This document shows positions 60,818 through 64,000 of a stretch of DNA of 64,000 nt, piece after piece (the first letter of the stretch is position 1; each line of letters begins with the position of its first letter). Made by a program: the position numbers and the translations under genes. Below the pieces are notes generated by a model. That model worked only from the letters and a program-made list of their open reading frames with translations. It did no database searches and was not told the DNA's origin. The stretch is from RU20A sp042610495 (GTDB lineage Bacteria > Pseudomonadota > Alphaproteobacteria > Rhizobiales > Rhizobiaceae), in assembly GCF_042610495.1 (NCBI RefSeq), contig NZ_JBHGAP010000001.1, positions 1,612,001 to 1,676,000 of the forward strand. Direction: 5' to 3'.

Positions 60818-60848
60818 CTGGTGGCATACCCCAGGATAAAAAAATGCT
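60818..60848 (+). promoter_or_regulatory. Candidate preQ1-I-like riboswitch covering the yhhQ start codon
   Basis: The last 26 nt of the leader and the first codons can form an H-type pseudoknot. P1 is CTGG (60818-60821) with CCAG (60831-60834), and P2 is GGCAT (60823-60827) with ATGCT (60844-60848). An A-rich linker, GATAAAAAA, joins them. A C just before P1' corresponds to the preQ1-pairing base in preQ1-I aptamers, and the CTGG...CCCCAG core followed by an A-rich tail resembles the Thermoanaerobacter tengcongensis class. P2 includes the AUG itself, and P1' overlaps AGGA, the only Shine-Dalgarno. Fold and class are my pencil inference. Confidence 0.55.
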
Positions 60849-61482
60849 CTCCTACCGCATGTTTGCCGTCTACACGGCCCTGATGGCCCTCGTCGTCATC
60901 GCCTCCAATATCCTCGTTCAGTACCCCCTGCCCGGCTCGATTGCCGGCATGGCACTGGGTGACCTGCTCACTTGGGGCGCCTTCAGCTACCCCGTCGCCT
61001 TCCTCGTCACCGATCTCACCAACCGCCAGTTCGGCCCGGCCGTTGCGCGCCGCGTCGTGATCGCCGGTTTCGTGGTGGCCGTTACGCTGTCGATCTGGCT
61101 CGCCACGCCGCGCATCGCCATTGCGTCGGGTTCTGCCTTCCTGATCGGCCAGATGCTCGACATCTCCGTCTTCAACCGCCTGCGCCGGCAGACCTGGTGG
61201 CGCGCGCCGCTCGCCGGCTCCCTGTTCGGCTCGGTGCTGGATACGGCGATCTTCTTCTCCTTCGCCTTCGCGCCGGCCTTCGCCGTCTTCGGCCCGAACG
61301 ATGCCTTCGCGATCGAGAACGCGCCCTTCCTCGGCCTCTTCGCCACGGAAGTCCCGCGCTGGATCTCCTGGGCCGCCGGCGACCTCTCCGTGAAGATCCT
61401 CGTCGGCCTCGTGATGCTCCTGCCCTACGGCGCGCTGATGAGCATCATCCGCCCGATGCCGGGCGTCGAAGCCAAGGCCTGA
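60844..61482 (+). CDS. yhhQ: Queuosine precursor transporter (YhhQ/VUT family)
   Basis: Six-helix inner-membrane importer of preQ0/preQ1, precursors of the tRNA base queuosine (212 aa). Family stretches are YTALMALVVIASNILVQYPL, GAFSYPVAFLVTDLTNRQFG, GSAFLIGQMLDISVFNRLRR and PLAGSLFGSVLDTAIFFS. The gene is single, 122 bp after the rpmB terminator, and its start is embedded in the pseudoknot above. GluQ, which uses the finished queuosine in tRNA(Asp), is encoded at 5650. Confidence 0.94.
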   Translation: MLSYRMFAVYTALMALVVIASNILVQYPLPGSIAGMALGDLLTWGAFSYPVAFLVTDLTNRQFGPAVARRVVIAGFVVAVTLSIWLATPRIAIASGSAFLIGQMLDISVFNRLRRQTWWRAPLAGSLFGSVLDTAIFFSFAFAPAFAVFGPNDAFAIENAPFLGLFATEVPRWISWAAGDLSVKILVGLVMLLPYGALMSIIRPMPGVEAKA

Positions 61483-61496
61483 GCGCAGACAGCGGA

Positions 61497-62501
61497 TCAG
61501 TCGCGCAACCGGAATTCCAGCATCAGGTTGCGCTGCAGGATCGAGTGATTGTCGTCGGAGACGAGGATGATGTGGATCGCGCCATCCGGCATGGTTACCA
61601 CATCCAGCCCCTCCATATTGTCGATCTGCGAGCGCATGTCGGCGGCGAGGATCACCTCGCCGTCCACAACCGCGCCGGGCTTGATCGTGTCGCCGGGAAT
61701 GCGGCGAATTTCCATGCCGACACCCTCGGCAAAGGAGAAGCGCCGCTCCAGAAGCAGAAGGTCGCCATTCGGCAGGAAGGCGCCGTCGGTGATGGCGAAG
61801 GGCTTGCGCTCCTTGACGGCGAAGACGCCCTTCCGCGGCCCCTCCAGCACTTCGGCCATCAGGTTGCCCTTTCCGTCGCGGCCAAGCTCCGACACCGTGA
61901 CCAGCGCGCCGGCAAGCGGGCTGTCGGCCGGCGCCAACGCAAGGGTTTCGAGACCGCGATTGTCCGGCAGTCGCGCCACGGGCATGGCAAGCTTCAATCG
62001 CTCGACAGGCTTTGATTGCTCGAAGCCCGGATCGGGATAGACATCGACACGCGCGCGCCCCTCATAGCTCGCGATGACCTCGCCCGGGCGCAGCGCCAGC
62101 CCCTCCACATCCATCGCCCATTTCGGCGCATTGTCGCGCCCCTTGTCGTCGATCATCGAGGCGGCCTGTAGATCGGCCACGCCGGACAGACGCCCCGCGG
62201 CATCCCGCGTCACCCGCCCCGTCAGCCAGTGGCCGGTATCCATGATCGCCACGAAATGCGCCCGGTCCGGCCGGAAGCGGATGGCGGAGACGGCGCCGAA
62301 CAGCATCTGGCTGGAGGTCATCTCCAGGCCGCCGACGAATTCGAGCGACCCGAAGACCGTCTGGTCGCTGCCGATCCTGAAATTCTCGATCACCCGGCTT
62401 TTCACCGGCAGATCCACCACCTCGACCGCACGGGCCGGGAGCGCAGTGGCGATGCCGAGCGCCAGGGCGAGCGCAGGAACGAGACGGGATGATCGCAGCA
62501 C
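61497..62501 (-). CDS. Exported esterase-like phytase family protein
   Basis: A 334-aa secreted protein with a beta-propeller phytase/esterase-like fold. The signal peptide runs from GTG 62501 (LVPALALALGIATALPARA, cleavage before VEVVDLP), with AAGGA upstream. Family segments are FGSLEFVGGLEMTSSQMLFG, FVAIMDTGHWLTGRV, APKWAMDVEGLALRP, DNRGLETLALAP and DNMEGLDVVTM. Whether it hydrolyses phytate is not known for this family. The frame to 62615 extends into the repeat region and is rejected as a start. Confidence 0.87.
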   Translation of the reverse strand: MLRSSRLVPALALALGIATALPARAVEVVDLPVKSRVIENFRIGSDQTVFGSLEFVGGLEMTSSQMLFGAVSAIRFRPDRAHFVAIMDTGHWLTGRVTRDAAGRLSGVADLQAASMIDDKGRDNAPKWAMDVEGLALRPGEVIASYEGRARVDVYPDPGFEQSKPVERLKLAMPVARLPDNRGLETLALAPADSPLAGALVTVSELGRDGKGNLMAEVLEGPRKGVFAVKERKPFAITDGAFLPNGDLLLLERRFSFAEGVGMEIRRIPGDTIKPGAVVDGEVILAADMRSQIDNMEGLDVVTMPDGAIHIILVSDDNHSILQRNLMLEFRLRD

Positions 62502-62591
62502 GCAGGAGATCCTTCCGGAAGTGAGGCGCCGAGCCTTGGCCGGCGATTGTGTCGGAACGAGGGGTGGCGAGGTGGACAATCTGGAGGCTTT

Positions 62592-62762
62592 ACCCCCCTC
62601 TGCCCTGCCGGGCATCTCCCCCGCAAGGGGGGAGATCGGCTGGGGGCACCGGCTTCCTCAAGCAAGAATCTCCCCAAACCAAACGGTTCCGTCTGGCAAG
62701 GCACATGCCGCCTTCGGATCTCCCCCCCTTGCGGGGGAGATGTCCGGCAGGACAGAGGGGGG
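62592..62762. repeat. Intergenic palindromic repeat, type C
   Basis: Arms 62592-62637 and 62717-62762 are 46 bp long, reverse-complementary with two mismatches, and separated by 79 bp. Each arm contains its own hairpin (CATCTCCCCC/GGGGGGAGAT). Sequence and position (between two genes) match a common rhizobial repeat family distinct from type B. It lies in the gap between the phytase-like gene and cobT. Confidence 0.92.
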
Positions 62763-62792
62763 TGCCCCCACCCGCCTCTCCGTGCGAAAAGC

Positions 62793-64000
62793 CTACCGCC
62801 CCCGCCTGCGTCCCCGGGCGCTGCCTTCGTCGTCGAACAACGCCGCCAGCTGCTCCGTCATGGCGCCGGCCAGTTCGTCCGCATCCACGATCGTCACGGC
62901 GCGGCGATAGTAGCGCGTCACGTCGTGGCCGATGCCGATGGCGAGCAGTTCGACCGGGGAGCGCGTCTCGATCTGCTCGATCACGGCGCGCAGGTGCCGT
63001 TCCAGATAGTTGCCGGGATTGACCGACAGCGTGGAATCATCGACCGGCGCGCCGTCCGAGATCATCATCAGGATTCGCCGCTGCTCGGGCCGGGCAAGCA
63101 AGCGGTCATGCGCCCAGATCAGCGCCTCGCCGTCGATGTTTTCTTTCAGCAGCCCCTCGCGCATCATCAGGCCGAGGTTGCGGCGCGCGCGGCGCCACGG
63201 CGCATCGGCCGACTTGTAGATGATGTGACGCAGGTCGTTGAGGCGGCCGGGGGTCGCGGGCTTGCCGGAAGCCAGCCACTTTTCGCGCGATTGCCCGCCC
63301 TTCCAAGCCTTGGTGGTGAAACCGAGAAGCTCGACCTTGACGCCGCAGCGTTCCAGCGTGCGGGCAAGGATGTCGGCGCAGGTCGCCGCCACCGTGATCG
63401 GCCGTCCCCGCATGGAGCCGGAATTGTCGATCAATAGCGTTACCACCGTATCGCGGAAATTCGTGTCCTTCTCCCGCTTGAAGGAAAGCGGCTGCATAGG
63501 ATCGATGACGAGGCGCGTCAGGCGCGCCGTGTCGAGATAACCCTCCTCGAGGTCGAATTCCCAGGAGCGGTTCTGCTGCGCCATCAGGCGGCGTTGCAGC
63601 CGGTTGGCGAGACGCCCGACGGCGCCCTGCAGATGGGCCAGTTGCTTGTCGAGGAAAGCGCGCAGACGGTCGAGTTCCGCCTCGTCGCACAGTTCCTCGG
63701 CCGTGATCGTCTCGTCGAATTCCTCGCTGAAAACGTGGTAATCGACCTTCTCGTTGAAATCGGAGAAGGGCTGGGCCGGCCGCTTGACCTCGCCGGGCGT
63801 TTCGCTGTCGTCGTCGCCTTCGTCCTGGAGATCGTCGTCGGAGATCTCCGCCCCGTCCATCTCCCCTTCTTCCATCTGCTCTTCGGCAGACTGGTTTTCC
63901 TCAGAAGGTGCGGCATCCTGGCCGGCATCCTCTTCGGAGGAGCTCTGCTCCTCCTCCTGGCTGCGCGGCTGCTCTTCCTCGCTGTTGTCCTCGGCCTCCT
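62793..64000 (-). CDS. cobT: Aerobic cobaltochelatase subunit CobT, 5' end outside window
   Basis: AAA-partner subunit of the aerobic cobalt chelatase (CobNST) of vitamin B12 synthesis. The visible 402 codons are the C-terminal two thirds. A very acidic linker (SEEEQPRSQEEEQSSSEEDA) is followed by FNEKVDYHVFSEEFDE, then the VWA-like domain with the metal-ion site LLIDNSGSMRG (DxSxS) and MMISDGAPVDD. It ends in a basic RGRRRGR. The reading frame remains open at base 64000. Confidence 0.96.
   Translation of the reverse strand, partial: EAEDNSEEEQPRSQEEEQSSSEEDAGQDAAPSEENQSAEEQMEEGEMDGAEISDDDLQDEGDDDSETPGEVKRPAQPFSDFNEKVDYHVFSEEFDETITAEELCDEAELDRLRAFLDKQLAHLQGAVGRLANRLQRRLMAQQNRSWEFDLEEGYLDTARLTRLVIDPMQPLSFKREKDTNFRDTVVTLLIDNSGSMRGRPITVAATCADILARTLERCGVKVELLGFTTKAWKGGQSREKWLASGKPATPGRLNDLRHIIYKSADAPWRRARRNLGLMMREGLLKENIDGEALIWAHDRLLARPEQRRILMMISDGAPVDDSTLSVNPGNYLERHLRAVIEQIETRSPVELLAIGIGHDVTRYYRRAVTIVDADELAGAMTEQLAALFDDEGSARGRRRGR

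Overview
The window is about 64 kb of GC-rich bacterial chromosome. It most likely comes from a Rhizobiaceae alphaproteobacterium (Rhizobium/Agrobacterium/Shinella/Ensifer group). The evidence is the gene content: CobT cobaltochelatase, a TIGR02302-type protein, DUF1217, DUF2125 and DUF6101 proteins, TyrC with HisC, an orphan CpdR-like receiver, and glyQ and glyS as separate genes. Three classes of long palindromic intergenic repeats of the kind common in rhizobia also fit. No rRNA operon, IS element, prophage or CRISPR array was seen, and almost everything reads as core housekeeping. The genus is inference.

Layout. 0-10 kb: a chemoreceptor cut by the left edge, a small winged-helix-like protein, tRNA-Leu(CAA), a YqaA-like membrane protein, DsbB, an HNH protein, an AlkA-type glycosylase, GluQ, a YihY-type membrane protein, an SDR oxidoreductase, an HIG1-type protein, a PduO-type adenosyltransferase and a rhomboid protease. 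10-16.5 kb: etfBA behind a perfect 16-bp palindrome, 3-hydroxybutyryl-CoA dehydrogenase, a five-module DUF1217 protein and a DUF6101 protein. 16.6-28 kb: a 34-aa small ORF, ubiA, purD, a secreted small protein, a radical SAM protein, a glycosyltransferase-like protein, the TPR-ispE-moaB run, polyprenyl diphosphate synthase, and a DUF2007-methyltransferase-S49 peptidase block. 29-39 kb: glyQ and glyS, encoding the two subunits of one glycyl-tRNA synthetase, are separated by 5.7 kb holding lineage-specific small proteins, lemA, a class I-like aroA and a DUF2207 protein.

39-54 kb: TlpA-type thioredoxin divergent from the argH-lptM-lysA-TIGR02302 run, a receiver protein, hpt, a membrane protein divergent from ftsEX, a YdcF protein, plsC, a ChaC-like protein and a DUF2125 protein. 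54-64 kb: hisC-tyrC (overlapping by 4 bp), a methyltransferase divergent from gloB-cupin, a YddG-like exporter, a DUF3108 protein, an isolated NlpC/P60-like protein, rpmB with a near-consensus promoter and terminator, a queuosine-precursor transporter, a phytase-like esterase, and cobT cut by the right edge.

The most interesting signals are regulatory or out of place. (1) A compact H-type pseudoknot resembling a preQ1-I riboswitch can be drawn immediately before the yhhQ transporter gene, and its second helix contains the start codon. (2) A TTTACGT-GT-ACGTAAA palindrome precedes etfBA. (3) The aroA product has class I/plant-like motifs rather than the CP4-like class II motifs usual in rhizobia, with Phe in place of the conserved Pro of the GNAGTAMRP loop. 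(4) There are several orphan small proteins, including a 34-aa ORF with a very strong ribosome-binding site. Nothing here amounts to a clearly new multi-gene system.
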